DNA of 64,000 bases. Source: F23-D06 sp963603365. GTDB taxonomy: Bacteria; Bacteroidota; Bacteroidia; Bacteroidales; WCHB1-69. Numbering within the stretch: position 1 is the stretch's first letter; each line of letters starts with the position of its first letter. The DNA lies in assembly GCA_963603365.1 (NCBI GenBank), contig CAVCMI010000033.1, positions 37,248 to 101,247 on the forward strand, in the 5' to 3' direction. This document shows, piece by piece, positions 46,101 through 54,218 of this stretch. The notes under the pieces were generated by a model that had not been told where the DNA came from, did not search any database, and saw only the letters and a program-made list of their open reading frames with translations. A program made the position numbers and the translations under genes.

Positions 46101-47732
46101 GTCGAAATGGTCGAGGCTTACGTCCCCTTGCATGAAAGGCGTCTCCTCCGACAGGTCCAGATTGCACGAGACGGTGCAGGCCAAGTGCGGGTCGCGAGCC
46201 TCTGCAACCGCTTTGAAAAGCAGGTTTGCATACTCGCCCGACACTTTGGTGTGGCGTAGCGGATAGCCCATAAGGTCAATATGATCAATGTCGCCGTCAA
46301 GAGTTGCTTTCAGGGTTTGCAAGTTCTTCTTTGACCATCCTGTCGAGGCCATAATCCCTTCGGCTTTGAGACGGAAACTGCTCTTTCCTAATGCTTCGTC
46401 TGCCCCAGAGATGCGGGCAAGGTTGACAGATTCTCCGTTGAGCATCCCTTTCAGCACCGTTTTCCCGTTGTCGGCGAATGTGCGCATCTCGGCCGATAGG
46501 CTGCCGGCATCGGTGCGTGCTGCGAGGTCGGCATTGAAGTCTTCCATTGTGCCGATAAAGGAGACCTTGAATGCTGTGCTGCCTAAAAATGCCGTCTTTT
46601 TGGCAAAGCCGGGGTTCTTTCCGCCAGGGAGGGTCAGCAAGGCCAGTTCGGGGGCAAAAAGGGTACAGGAATCGAGCTGTACGTTTAAATAGGTGTCCGG
46701 GAAACGTGTGATGTCTTTTATGACAAGGTCGCCGTTGATCCGGTTCTTGAAGCCGCATGCGGCACGGAGGCCGATGATGCTGAAGTCGTTGACGGGGCCG
46801 CTGATTTTCTCGCCTTTCACGAAGAGGGTCTCCTCCATGCCGCGGAGCGAAGGGACAAAAGCGGCCACATCTTTCATGCAGAGCATTGTGGGCCGCACCG
46901 CCGCCCGGATGAGCACGGAGTCGGTAAAATCAGAATAGGAGGTCCATTCATGATAGTCAAAGGCAAGGTCCATGTCGATCCTGCTGTTGGGGGTTCTGGC
47001 CTTTAACTGCTGAAAACGAAGCCCTTGGCTCCAGATGCAGAACTCGCCTTGGGCATCAGTCATGGAAAAACCGCCATATTGTTCAAAAGAGAGGTGTTTG
47101 AATTTGGCGGCGACACTGTCGTTTGCCACAATAAACTTGTCAACCTCCCAGTTGATGTTCTTAAGTTCAAAATAGGCATAGTCGACAGGCGGCGCGTTGC
47201 CGGTCTCGAAAACGGTACGCTTGTCGTCGTTGATGAGCACAAAACGCGAATTGACCAGCGTGAGGTGCTTGGCAGTAAGCAAGAAAGAGGATGAAGAATT
47301 GTCGTTTTTCTTGAACTTGGCGGCCCACGCGGCAATGTTTACCGTAGTGTCGCCCGAGTAGGTGCGCAGCACGACGTCCGCGTCTGAAAGCGTCACGCTG
47401 CCGAACTTCAGTTTGAACGGTTTAAGGCCAAGCCCGGCAAGGCGGCACTTCACCTTGCCCACATAAATCATGTCCTGCTGCCGGTGGTCTTCTATGTGCA
47501 GCTCATCGGCCACAACATGCAGCGTGGGCGAGAGGCGGACATGTTTCAAGGAGATGCCCGTTCCCCAAATCTGACTCACCTTTTCCGTGATTTTGTTCAC
47601 CGCAAAAGTCTGTACAGCAGGTATCAGGAAAAGCCCGGCCAACAGCAGGTCAAATGCAATAAGGCAACCCAACACCCAAAGCAGAATCTTTCCCGCTTTC
47701 TTCCCGATTTTTTTGCTACTTTTGCTGTCCAC
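43110..47732 (-). CDS. tamB: TamB-like translocation and assembly module protein
   Basis: The protein has 1540 residues starting with GTG at 47732 (MDSKSSKKIG). One N-terminal membrane helix (KILLWVLGCLIAFDLLLAGLF, roughly residues 15-35) anchors it in the inner membrane. The long middle is made of repeating beta strands typical of AsmA/TamB bridge proteins, and the C-terminal DUF490/TamB domain includes GGMDLDFDF..N, VNAYLHLNG and the final porin-like strands. TamB-type proteins form a lipid-conducting bridge across the periplasm and help assemble outer-membrane proteins. In this group no TamA partner is adjacent. The gene is transcribed divergently from tsaD. Confidence 0.92.
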   Translation of the reverse strand: MDSKSSKKIGKKAGKILLWVLGCLIAFDLLLAGLFLIPAVQTFAVNKITEKVSQIWGTGISLKHVRLSPTLHVVADELHIEDHRQQDMIYVGKVKCRLAGLGLKPFKLKFGSVTLSDADVVLRTYSGDTTVNIAAWAAKFKKNDNSSSSFLLTAKHLTLVNSRFVLINDDKRTVFETGNAPPVDYAYFELKNINWEVDKFIVANDSVAAKFKHLSFEQYGGFSMTDAQGEFCIWSQGLRFQQLKARTPNSRIDMDLAFDYHEWTSYSDFTDSVLIRAAVRPTMLCMKDVAAFVPSLRGMEETLFVKGEKISGPVNDFSIIGLRAACGFKNRINGDLVIKDITRFPDTYLNVQLDSCTLFAPELALLTLPGGKNPGFAKKTAFLGSTAFKVSFIGTMEDFNADLAARTDAGSLSAEMRTFADNGKTVLKGMLNGESVNLARISGADEALGKSSFRLKAEGIMASTGWSKKNLQTLKATLDGDIDHIDLMGYPLRHTKVSGEYANLLFKAVAEARDPHLACTVSCNLDLSEETPFMQGDVSLDHFDIGHTAGLLPKRDSTATGTDRVIYVLQNNPTLKTGFDNFTFTLRGSGIDEVTGYLGCDNIWVFNNGDSIRNCRFRVTSICTDLAHKFIVSSNVFNATLENNFPTGEIANYVMQQAHGYFPSLVEEPANRHAQSNANSSMADRYLKVRVSTYEANRVLRMLVPDIIIAPNSNFEAELYADAHNDLIKVNIPFFAIKKKLSVHHFSLNSSSSDTTRIGLQLSTDSVHIGDRKQHLCFHNIKLHANSSLDSVFYDLKWNNRHNDTDTYMSRLSGCADLSDPDDLVLRLHNTTVYLDEMAWHFREGNDIRFQKQRIAVNNLVFENDSSSVTIDGDYSTKQKSRLNLLVKTLDMSIVNPLLSNMTCDGLLTADVMLLNGDRRLILGKMLADNFVFNDEKIGNLFLMAGWDTQNRIGFNGGFFRSSNTITAATLADYDVRRFRDEENTFADVNGYYAPDAKKLAVLTEFDTLNVGFLEPFLSGISDRVSGTASGNLAFYASADSTYFDGNVRLLSADMSIAPLGTLYHFDNQNLRFNEEGIFFDHIQFSDNLQNTAFLDGSIRHRAFKGMRFDLKIHTDGVTVLNTPKSDNAVFYGTGIAAGNVQIGGSDKGMTFRGANLKTLSGTKIYLLVSTASSASESTIIRFKTAADTSQSTIAQQKGGMDLDFDFAFNVTDDADIVLSLESIGGTMNAKANGNFRLTFNSNDNLNLYGSLALHSGDFRFSLYDIVNSRFTLVPGGQITFDGPLNNMVVNASAYKSSKTSLASIVPQEYLSGSNTTVNAYLHLNGEIMRNLEPTFSFELPNSSTEARNIFYNAIDTTNKENMTKQFAYFMVSNSFIPSTPFSSGTGGLSSSYSLLSSALNNVLHSVMENRHGSVGVIYNSASETTSAEYGIQANANLLNDRITMSTSFGYYDNRETESAAENMYGDVFVEYSINKSGTWKLKAYTYIGEHSQDLYSPDINSKINYTAGVALGYKQSFDSRYRRKLRAGTPNISKRKKHD
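47717..47724 (+). promoter_or_regulatory. -7 promoter element for tsaD
   Basis: TACTTTTG, an exact match, 22 bases before the tsaD ATG. It lies inside the first codons of tamB on the opposite strand. Confidence 0.65.
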
Positions 47733-47745
47733 TAATTATCAGGTT

Positions 47746-48780
47746 ATGTCAGTTTACATTCTCGGTATCGAATCCTCCTGCGATGACACCTCCGCGGCTG
47801 TTGTAAAGGGCACTGAAATACTGTCCAATGTCATTGCAAGCCAGAAAGTTCACGCCGAATACGGCGGTGTTGTCCCCGAACTGGCTTCACGAGCCCATCA
47901 GCAAAACATCATCCCGGTGGTCGATACGGCTTTAAAGCGTGCAAAAATAAATAAAAATCAGTTATCTGCCATTGCTTTCACTAACGGGCCGGGACTTCTC
48001 GGTTCGCTCCTTGTGGGCAGCTCGTTTGCCAAGGCTATGGCATACAGCCTTAACATCCCGTTAGTCCAAGTGGATCATCTGCAAGGACACGTGCTGGCCA
48101 ATTTCCTGCACAAGCCTGACGAGGAGAAGCCCGTGCCTTCGTTCCCGTTCTTGTGCCTGACGGTGTCGGGCGGCCATACGCTCCTGCTGCAGGTGAACGA
48201 CTACTTTGACATGCAGCGACTCGGAGGCACCATCGACGATGCCGCCGGCGAGGCGTTCGACAAGGCGGCCAAAATCCTCGGGCTCCCTTATCCCGGCGGC
48301 CCCGTCATCGACAAATATGCCAAGGAGGGCAACCCTGAACGCTTCACGTTCGCCACGGCACACCTCCCGGGTTACGACTACAGTTTCAGCGGACTGAAGA
48401 CCTCGTTCCTCTATTTTGTCCGCGACCGGCTTAAAGAGAACCCGAACTTCATTGAGGAGAACATCCACGATTTGGCTGCATCAATACAGCATGCTGTCGT
48501 TAAATCGTTGATTGACAAAGTTGTGAAAGTCTTGAAAGTGTCGCCTTGCAAAGACCTTGTGTTGGCAGGCGGCGTCTCCGCCAATTCGGGGCTGCGCAAT
48601 GCCGCCGCTGAAGTGGCCCGCAAATACCGCCGCAACCTCTTCCTGCCGCCGCTGGACCTGACGACCGACAATGCCGCCATGATTGCCGTCTGCGGATATT
48701 TCAAGTATTTGAAACAGGAGTTTGTCGGTGTTGACGTGGTGCCCTACAGCAGCGAAAGAAGCGATGCTTTCCGTAAATAG
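47746..48780 (+). CDS. tsaD: tRNA N6-adenosine threonylcarbamoyltransferase TsaD
   Basis: The protein has 344 residues from the ATG at 47746 (MSVYILGIESSCDDTSAAVV); the frame is open farther up but overlaps the start of tamB. HAEYGGVVPELASRAHQ holds the metal-binding histidines, SGGHTLL is the ATP/adenosine-binding block, and GGVSAN follows. With TsaB, TsaC and TsaE it makes the universal t6A37 base on ANN-decoding tRNAs. It converges on the permease gene with 11 bases between the genes. Confidence 0.97.
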   Translation: MSVYILGIESSCDDTSAAVVKGTEILSNVIASQKVHAEYGGVVPELASRAHQQNIIPVVDTALKRAKINKNQLSAIAFTNGPGLLGSLLVGSSFAKAMAYSLNIPLVQVDHLQGHVLANFLHKPDEEKPVPSFPFLCLTVSGGHTLLLQVNDYFDMQRLGGTIDDAAGEAFDKAAKILGLPYPGGPVIDKYAKEGNPERFTFATAHLPGYDYSFSGLKTSFLYFVRDRLKENPNFIEENIHDLAASIQHAVVKSLIDKVVKVLKVSPCKDLVLAGGVSANSGLRNAAAEVARKYRRNLFLPPLDLTTDNAAMIAVCGYFKYLKQEFVGVDVVPYSSERSDAFRK

Positions 48781-48791
48781 CGCTTCAGGGG

Positions 48792-49892
48792 TCAGTTTCT
48801 GACATCAAGGGCATTGCGGAACGCATTGCCAATAAGCATGAACGAAAGCACGAGCAGCATAATGGCAATGCCCGGCACAACGGCGAGATAGGCTTTGTCG
48901 AGCACAATGTAGGCATAGTTCTCTTTCATCATCATACCCCACGACGGCATCGGCGGCTGCACGCCCAAGCCTAAAAAACTCAAGCCCGCCTCCATAAGGA
49001 TGGCTGACGAGAAGTTGGAAGCCGCCACTACGATTATAGTACCGGTGATGTTAGGCAGTATGTGCTTGAAGATAATCCGCAGGTTGCTGAAGCCAAGCGC
49101 TTTGCCGGATTCAACAAATTCTTGCTCGCGAAGACTGATCACCTGCCCCCGCACAACCCGCGCAATGTCGACCCACATCGTCAGACCTATGGCGATGAAA
49201 ATCTGCCAAAAGCCTTTTCCTAAGGCAAAACTGATGGCAATGACCAGCAGCAACGTCGGGATCGACCATACCACATTTATGATGAAGAGCAGGATGTCGT
49301 CGACTTTCCCGCGGTAGTAGCCGGCCATGGAACCTACTGTGATGCCGATTGCCAAAGCAATGAATATGGACAGGAAACCTACAGAAAGGCTGACACGGCT
49401 TCCGATCAGCAGCTGGCTTAGCACGTCACGGCCATAGCGGTCGGTGCCGAGCAGGAATTTCTTTGTGACGGTCAGTTCCGGTGACAAGTCCGCTTTCGCG
49501 AATGTTGCATATTCGTTCTGCTCAAAAAGCTGTACCGTCACGGAGTCTGCGTTTTCGTGGTACCGGCTGACCGGGATGGTGCGGTAAAGAGAGGGCTGCC
49601 CAAACAACATCCGCTTCAGCAGCGGCTGCTTTTCAGTTGCCTTTTCCTGTTTCACCAACAACAGCATAACGCTGAACCCGGGCTTGCGCAACGCTATTTC
49701 CAACTGCTGATGGTTGCAGTATGGCGTATGGTCAGGCGTGATGAGATACCCTAAAATGGAAACTATGACGACTGATGCGACAAAAAAGAGCGATATCACC
49801 CCCTCTTTTTCTTTCTTGAATCGGTTCCATGCGAGCTTTGAAAGGGAAACGGCTCGCTCTTCTGCTCTTTTGTTCTTTTTCGGGAATAACAT
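48792..49892 (-). CDS. DppC/OppC-type ABC transporter permease
   Basis: The protein has 366 residues from the ATG at 49892 (MLFPKKNKRAEERAV). An N-terminal helix is followed by an extra-long periplasmic loop of about 110 residues ending FLLGTDRYGRDVLSQLLIGSRVSL, the standard entry to the permease core. The EAA-type coupling loop reads EQEFVESGKALGFSNLRIIFKHILPN. Five more helices follow. Such subunits pair with a DppB-type permease, two ATPases and a binding protein for peptide uptake; none is adjacent here. Confidence 0.92.
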   Translation of the reverse strand: MLFPKKNKRAEERAVSLSKLAWNRFKKEKEGVISLFFVASVVIVSILGYLITPDHTPYCNHQQLEIALRKPGFSVMLLLVKQEKATEKQPLLKRMLFGQPSLYRTIPVSRYHENADSVTVQLFEQNEYATFAKADLSPELTVTKKFLLGTDRYGRDVLSQLLIGSRVSLSVGFLSIFIALAIGITVGSMAGYYRGKVDDILLFIINVVWSIPTLLLVIAISFALGKGFWQIFIAIGLTMWVDIARVVRGQVISLREQEFVESGKALGFSNLRIIFKHILPNITGTIIVVAASNFSSAILMEAGLSFLGLGVQPPMPSWGMMMKENYAYIVLDKAYLAVVPGIAIMLLVLSFMLIGNAFRNALDVRN

Positions 49893-49917
49893 ATTGCCAT
49901 AACGGTAAGACAGGGCG

Positions 49918-49925
49918 CAAAAATA
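49918..49925 (-). promoter_or_regulatory. -7 promoter element for the permease gene
   Basis: The minus strand reads TATTTTTG, an exact match, 25 bases upstream of the start at 49892. It lies in the gap after the helicase gene, so the permease can be transcribed separately. Confidence 0.65.
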
Positions 49926-49953
49926 CAAAAAAAAGCAGTGCCGCCCGGACGTC

Positions 49954-51387
49954 TTATCGTACCTCGCCAGTATCGAAGAACGCATCTTTGAAATTGATGA
50001 GATAGACTGTTTGGGTGCTGCGCGTCACGGCCGTGTAAAGCCAGCGCATATAGTCATTTCCGACTCTGTTTCCGGGCAGACAACCTTGGTCGATGAGAAC
50101 CTTTTTCCATTGTCCGCCTTGTGTTTTGTGGCAGGTCAAGGCATAGGCGAACTTCACTTGCACCGCATTGAGGTATGGGTCGTTCCGGGTTTTAAGGAAA
50201 CGTGCACGCGCGTCCGGAATCTCGGCGTAGTCTTCCGAAACAGCCTGATAGAGCCTGCGCAAGTCTTCATACGGCAGTGAAGCGGCCTCTATGTCAAGGC
50301 TTTCCAGAATAATCCTGATGCTTATGTCGGGATGGTCAGGATAATCGCACAGCCTTACGGTCACATCGGCAAATGTAAAGCCATAAAGCTCCTGTTGGCG
50401 GTGTATGGCCATCACCTCCATAATGTCGCCGTTTGCAAGAAAGCCCACTTCAGAGGTCTCGTCCACCCAATAGTAGTTGTTTTTGACGGCCATGATGAAG
50501 TCGCCGGCATTGATGCTGTTTTCCCGGTAGAAGATCCGGTTCCTGATTTCGCGGTTCAGCATAATAGCACGCCGGTTGGAATAGGTGATGGACACAATCT
50601 CATCGGAGGCGTTTTCCCCGTAAAGATCATTGAGCACCTCTTCAAGTTCGGAGCCGGTGATGCGCACGAAGTCGCCGAATCGCTTTCCGCAGAAAAAAGG
50701 GGGCATGGTTTCGCCGCGGGCGATTTTGCTGCGCAGCAGTGTGGCGTTGTACAGGACGCCTGAGTCGAGAGCCTGCCGGACCACATCGGTAAGGCTGCTT
50801 TCAAAAATCCGTACGGGGTAGGCGTGCCGCATGTAGTCCGGACTGAGGGCAGGGCTTTCATTTTCTGACACCGGCGGCAGCTGGGCATCGTCGCCGATGA
50901 ACAGCAGCCTGTTGTGCGCTTGGGAGAAAACATAGTCTGTCAGGTCGTCGAGCAGGTTGCGCCCGCCGGCAAACTCCTCGCCGGAAGCTTGCGTCGAAAT
51001 CATGGATGCCTCATCCACGATGAAGAGGGTGTGGCTGTACTTGTTCTCCTTCCGGAGAAACTTGCGGACGCCGTCTTTGGTGACAGTACGGTAAATCCAT
51101 TTGTGGATGGTGTAGGCTTTGCGTCCGGCATGCTGCGAGATGACTTTTGCGGCACGCCCCGTAGGCGCGAGAATGACGCACTTTATGCGCACCTCTTCCA
51201 GAGACTTGATGAGCGCGCCCGTCAAGGTGGTCTTGCCCGTGCCGGCATACCCTTTCAAGATGAATAGGAAGCCTTCGCCGGGCTCATATATAAAAGAGGC
51301 GAGGTCTGCCATGGCCTTCTTCTGGCTTTCTGTCGGAGGAAAGCCGAAATGGCAATGAAGGCGGTCGAGAAATTCGTTGCGTGTCAT
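49954..51387 (-). CDS. RecD-like superfamily 1 helicase
   Basis: The protein has 477 residues. Walker A is LKGYAGTGKTTL, followed by APTGRAA (motif Ia), FIVDEASM (motif II), GDDAQLPP (motif III) and the C-terminal ALTCHKTQGGQW and LYTAVTRST (motifs V and VI). This is the RecD/Dda-type 5'-3' helicase core without the long N-terminal region of RecD2. The single-gene context suggests a stand-alone repair or replication helicase rather than part of RecBCD. It lies 10 bases downstream of birA. Confidence 0.92.
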   Translation of the reverse strand: MTRNEFLDRLHCHFGFPPTESQKKAMADLASFIYEPGEGFLFILKGYAGTGKTTLTGALIKSLEEVRIKCVILAPTGRAAKVISQHAGRKAYTIHKWIYRTVTKDGVRKFLRKENKYSHTLFIVDEASMISTQASGEEFAGGRNLLDDLTDYVFSQAHNRLLFIGDDAQLPPVSENESPALSPDYMRHAYPVRIFESSLTDVVRQALDSGVLYNATLLRSKIARGETMPPFFCGKRFGDFVRITGSELEEVLNDLYGENASDEIVSITYSNRRAIMLNREIRNRIFYRENSINAGDFIMAVKNNYYWVDETSEVGFLANGDIMEVMAIHRQQELYGFTFADVTVRLCDYPDHPDISIRIILESLDIEAASLPYEDLRRLYQAVSEDYAEIPDARARFLKTRNDPYLNAVQVKFAYALTCHKTQGGQWKKVLIDQGCLPGNRVGNDYMRWLYTAVTRSTQTVYLINFKDAFFDTGEVR

Positions 51388-51397
51388 AGCGTTGCGT

Positions 51398-52144
51398 TTA
51401 AAGAAACGTTACCTCCTTGAATCCGCAGAGGTAGTTGCCCCCGTGCCCGTCTTCCAGCGCCAGCCGCCCATAAAAGTCGATGCCGGTGATAGCTGCAGAA
51501 ACTTCTTGGCCGTGTATGCGGTAGCGGCCGAACTCGTTGAGCCGGTAAAGCCGTTGCAAATAATGAGTATGAAGCCATTCCGCGTTTTCGGCAGAAAGGC
51601 GGGAGATATTGTCAAGCAGTGTCTGGCGGTAGGATTGCAAAAAGGCAGGGATGTCGTGCTGCACACCCGTTTCGAGCAGCAACGAGGTGGGGTGGGGGAT
51701 GTCGGACGGAAATGAAGGCTGATTGACGTTGATGCCGATGCCGGCAACGGTATATTGCAGCCGGTCTCCGCGCACCGTATGTTCGATAAGGATGCCGGCC
51801 ACCTTCTTGCCGCTGACATAGAGGTCGTTCGGCCACTTGATACGCACCTCGGGCACAAATTGTTCCAGAAAAACAGCCGTTACAATCGAGAAATACTGGT
51901 TGAAAAGGAACTGGCGCGCGGCGGGCAGGGGAGGCCTCACATAAAAGCTGACCAGCAGGTTCTCGCCGCGGCTGCTGAACCAACGGTTCTGTCCCATGCC
52001 GCGTCCTTGTGACTGGTAGTCCGTATAGAGCGCGAAAAAAGGCGGCAACGACCGGCCGGAAACGTCACCGGCGGCAGCCATTCCTGACAATAAAACATTG
52101 GTGGATTTGGCATTAGCCACAAATTGCATACCGCTGAATTTCAT
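51398..52144 (-). CDS. birA: Biotin--[acetyl-CoA-carboxylase] ligase (BirA, single domain)
   Basis: The protein has 248 residues from the ATG at 52144; the frame upstream runs across the divergent promoters. QSQGRGMGQNRWFSSRGENL is the biotin-AMP binding block (GRGR type, here GRGMG), and IKWPNDLYVSGKKVAGILIE is the second family signature, with GIGINVNQ after it. The N-terminal winged-helix repressor domain of E. coli BirA is missing, so this is a group I ligase without DNA binding. It attaches biotin to carboxylase carrier proteins. Confidence 0.94.
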   Translation of the reverse strand: MKFSGMQFVANAKSTNVLLSGMAAAGDVSGRSLPPFFALYTDYQSQGRGMGQNRWFSSRGENLLVSFYVRPPLPAARQFLFNQYFSIVTAVFLEQFVPEVRIKWPNDLYVSGKKVAGILIEHTVRGDRLQYTVAGIGINVNQPSFPSDIPHPTSLLLETGVQHDIPAFLQSYRQTLLDNISRLSAENAEWLHTHYLQRLYRLNEFGRYRIHGQEVSAAITGIDFYGRLALEDGHGGNYLCGFKEVTFL

Positions 52145-52148
52145 TCCG

Positions 52149-52156
52149 CAAAAATA
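52149..52156 (-). promoter_or_regulatory. -7 promoter element for birA
   Basis: The minus strand reads TATTTTTG, an exact match, only 4 bases upstream of the ATG at 52144. A leaderless or near-leaderless transcript is implied, or translation begins at the second ATG at 52129. Confidence 0.55.
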
Positions 52157-52158
52157 AT

Positions 52159-52166
52159 TATCTTTG
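52159..52166 (+). promoter_or_regulatory. -7 promoter element for the DUF4197 lipoprotein gene
   Basis: TATCTTTG, an exact match, 16 bases before the ATG at 52183. It is two bases away from the birA element on the other strand. Confidence 0.65.
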
Positions 52167-52182
52167 CGCACAAATTTCAAAA

Positions 52183-52878
52183 ATGATGAAGAAAACCGAA
52201 ATACTGCTTCTGGCCGTCCTTGCCACGGCTCTTGTAAGCAGCTGCGAAGACAAGTCGGGAACGTTTGCAGAACAATGTTACACGAATACCGAAAAGAACA
52301 AAACCATCTACAACTGCCTTGACACCTGCCTTGACGTGGCCGTCAACAACCTGTGCAAACTGAACGGATACTCGCAGTATGACGAGGGCGTTTACAAAAT
52401 CGACTTCGCCCCTATCAGCCATGTGCTCGATACGCTTTCAGAACACCAGCAGGGATGGTTGGCAGACTCGCTTGTGTTCTATTCCAACCGTATGGCTGAA
52501 AGTTCCGGAACGGTGGTGCGCGACGCTTTTTCAAATGCCATAAACAAGCTTGTCGTCTATAACCCGGACGAACTGCTTGACGGGAACACAGCACTTATCA
52601 CAGCGTATTTCAAACAGATGAAATACAAAGACATAGAAAGTGCGTTTGCGGCTCCGATAAGTGTCCGCATAAGTGTATTCGAGGTCGGTTATTGGCTTGA
52701 CGAAGTAATGCGCCAGTATTACAGCATCACCAACAAGCCCGTTTCTTTCGACCTGCAGGCCTACTTGACAGAAAGGATGATGGACGGCATTTTCGAGGAG
52801 ATGAGCAAAGAAGAGATCCTCACCCGCACCGACACGCTGCACCGTTTCACCGGCAGTGACCTGCTGAACAGGGATTAA
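52183..52878 (+). CDS. DUF4197-like lipoprotein
   Basis: The protein has 231 residues. The lipoprotein signal is MMKKTEILLLAVLATALVSSC, with Cys21 as the acylation site. The mature protein is helical; the pattern AVNNLCKLNGY...KIDFAPISHVLDTLS, NRMAESSG..VRDAFSNAI and DELLDGNTALITAYFKQ follows DUF4197 (usually NRAAE, AI and DA..IL.G..AAT.Y). The function of DUF4197 is unknown. It precedes the phosphofructokinase gene on the same strand by 58 bases. Confidence 0.72.
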   Translation: MMKKTEILLLAVLATALVSSCEDKSGTFAEQCYTNTEKNKTIYNCLDTCLDVAVNNLCKLNGYSQYDEGVYKIDFAPISHVLDTLSEHQQGWLADSLVFYSNRMAESSGTVVRDAFSNAINKLVVYNPDELLDGNTALITAYFKQMKYKDIESAFAAPISVRISVFEVGYWLDEVMRQYYSITNKPVSFDLQAYLTERMMDGIFEEMSKEEILTRTDTLHRFTGSDLLNRD

Positions 52879-52936
52879 GGATTGTGCGCGTTCACAGCCA
52901 GACCATTTTAACAACGACAATAAAACATTTAAAGAT

Positions 52937-54169
52937 ATGCGTACAGAAAAACTCTTCAAAGGCAAGACATTGGCCATCTTATCGGGCGGCGGCGACACGC
53001 CGGCCATCAACTCCAGCATCGAAAGTGTACGGAACCGCGCCTCTATGCTCGGATTCAAGGTTTACGGAATTCTGCGCGGATGGAAGGGACTGCTTGGTGA
53101 CGGCGATGTGGTGGACTTGACGAACATACCCTACAACGGCATATACGGCGGCACGGCGCTGCTCTCATCAAGAACAAACCCGTTTCCGAGCAAGAAGAAT
53201 CCGGAAGACCGCTCGCAGCAGATCCTCCGCAACATCGAACGCTACAAGATCGACGTCCTGGTCACCATCGGCGGCGACGACACGAACGGCGCAGCAAGGA
53301 AGATGTACGAGAAATACGGCATTCCGGTCATCGGCTTCCCGAAAACCATCGACAACGATTTGAGGACAAGGACGATGCACCATTATGCCGGACAACAGCA
53401 CGAAACGGTGCTTTGTCCGGGTTTCCCCTCCGGGGCTATGGCCATCAAGAAACTTACCAGCAAGCTGCACACCACCAACGAGTCGCATCAGCGCATCATG
53501 GTGCTGGAGGTCATGGGGCGCGATGCAGGCTGGCTGACCGGTTCTGCCATATTCGGCGGTGCACAGATGGCGCTGGTGCCCGAAGTGGAAATGACCAAAG
53601 AACGCAAAGAGTTCTTCTTCGAGTCCGTTAAGGAGAATTACTTGCGGTCGCCCAAGCACAGCCTTGTCATTGCCGTGTCAGAGGGCGTACGCTGGTGGGA
53701 CGACGAGAAACAGGAACTCGGCATGGTGTATGCCTCATCCGACACTGACGAGTACGGACACCCTCGCTTCGGCGGAATCAGCGGCACCATTGCCTCCGAA
53801 ATCAGCCGCAAGCTCGGCATCGAAGCAAGAGGGCAGATCTCTGGCTACATCCCCCGATCCGGTAAATGCTACGAGTACGACAGACGGCTCACCTCAACGC
53901 TGGCAGACAAGGTGGTGGACCTGCTGCTCCGCGAAGACTACGGCAAAATGCCTGTCATGCACGACATCGTGCCTTACGAAGAACTGGAAGAGTTCCACGC
54001 CTCTGAAATCGAAATGGGCAACATCGGCAACTTTCCGCTACCTGCAGCCTATTATGATGCCAACAGGTTCATGTTCACCGACCAATACGTGGATTTCCTG
54101 ACAAATATCTTAGGTTCGCCGTACCGCATGGAATTCAACCGCAGATTCCCCGTTGTCATTCCCGAATAG
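52937..54169 (+). CDS. 6-phosphofructokinase, predicted PPi-dependent
   Basis: The protein has 410 residues. GGDDT at residues 112-116 has Asp at the position that is Gly in ATP-dependent enzymes, and PKTIDND at 135-141 has the Lys characteristic of PPi-dependent enzymes (ATP enzymes read PGTIDND). MGRDAGWL and the substrate-binding GYIPRSG segment are also present. The enzyme phosphorylates fructose 6-phosphate reversibly using pyrophosphate, in glycolysis and gluconeogenesis. A short hairpin with a T run follows the stop codon. Confidence 0.93.
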   Translation: MRTEKLFKGKTLAILSGGGDTPAINSSIESVRNRASMLGFKVYGILRGWKGLLGDGDVVDLTNIPYNGIYGGTALLSSRTNPFPSKKNPEDRSQQILRNIERYKIDVLVTIGGDDTNGAARKMYEKYGIPVIGFPKTIDNDLRTRTMHHYAGQQHETVLCPGFPSGAMAIKKLTSKLHTTNESHQRIMVLEVMGRDAGWLTGSAIFGGAQMALVPEVEMTKERKEFFFESVKENYLRSPKHSLVIAVSEGVRWWDDEKQELGMVYASSDTDEYGHPRFGGISGTIASEISRKLGIEARGQISGYIPRSGKCYEYDRRLTSTLADKVVDLLLREDYGKMPVMHDIVPYEELEEFHASEIEMGNIGNFPLPAAYYDANRFMFTDQYVDFLTNILGSPYRMEFNRRFPVVIPE

Positions 54170-54185
54170 GCGTCACGCCTTTTTT
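54168..54185 (+). terminator. Intrinsic terminator after the phosphofructokinase gene
   Basis: AGGCG-TCA-CGCCT followed by five T bases (six T in a row). The stem is short (5 bp, 6 with a one-base loop) and starts within the stop codon. Confidence 0.6.
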
Positions 54186-54218
54186 ATTGTAATCCCAACT
54201 ACTTCCCCATAAAAGAGC

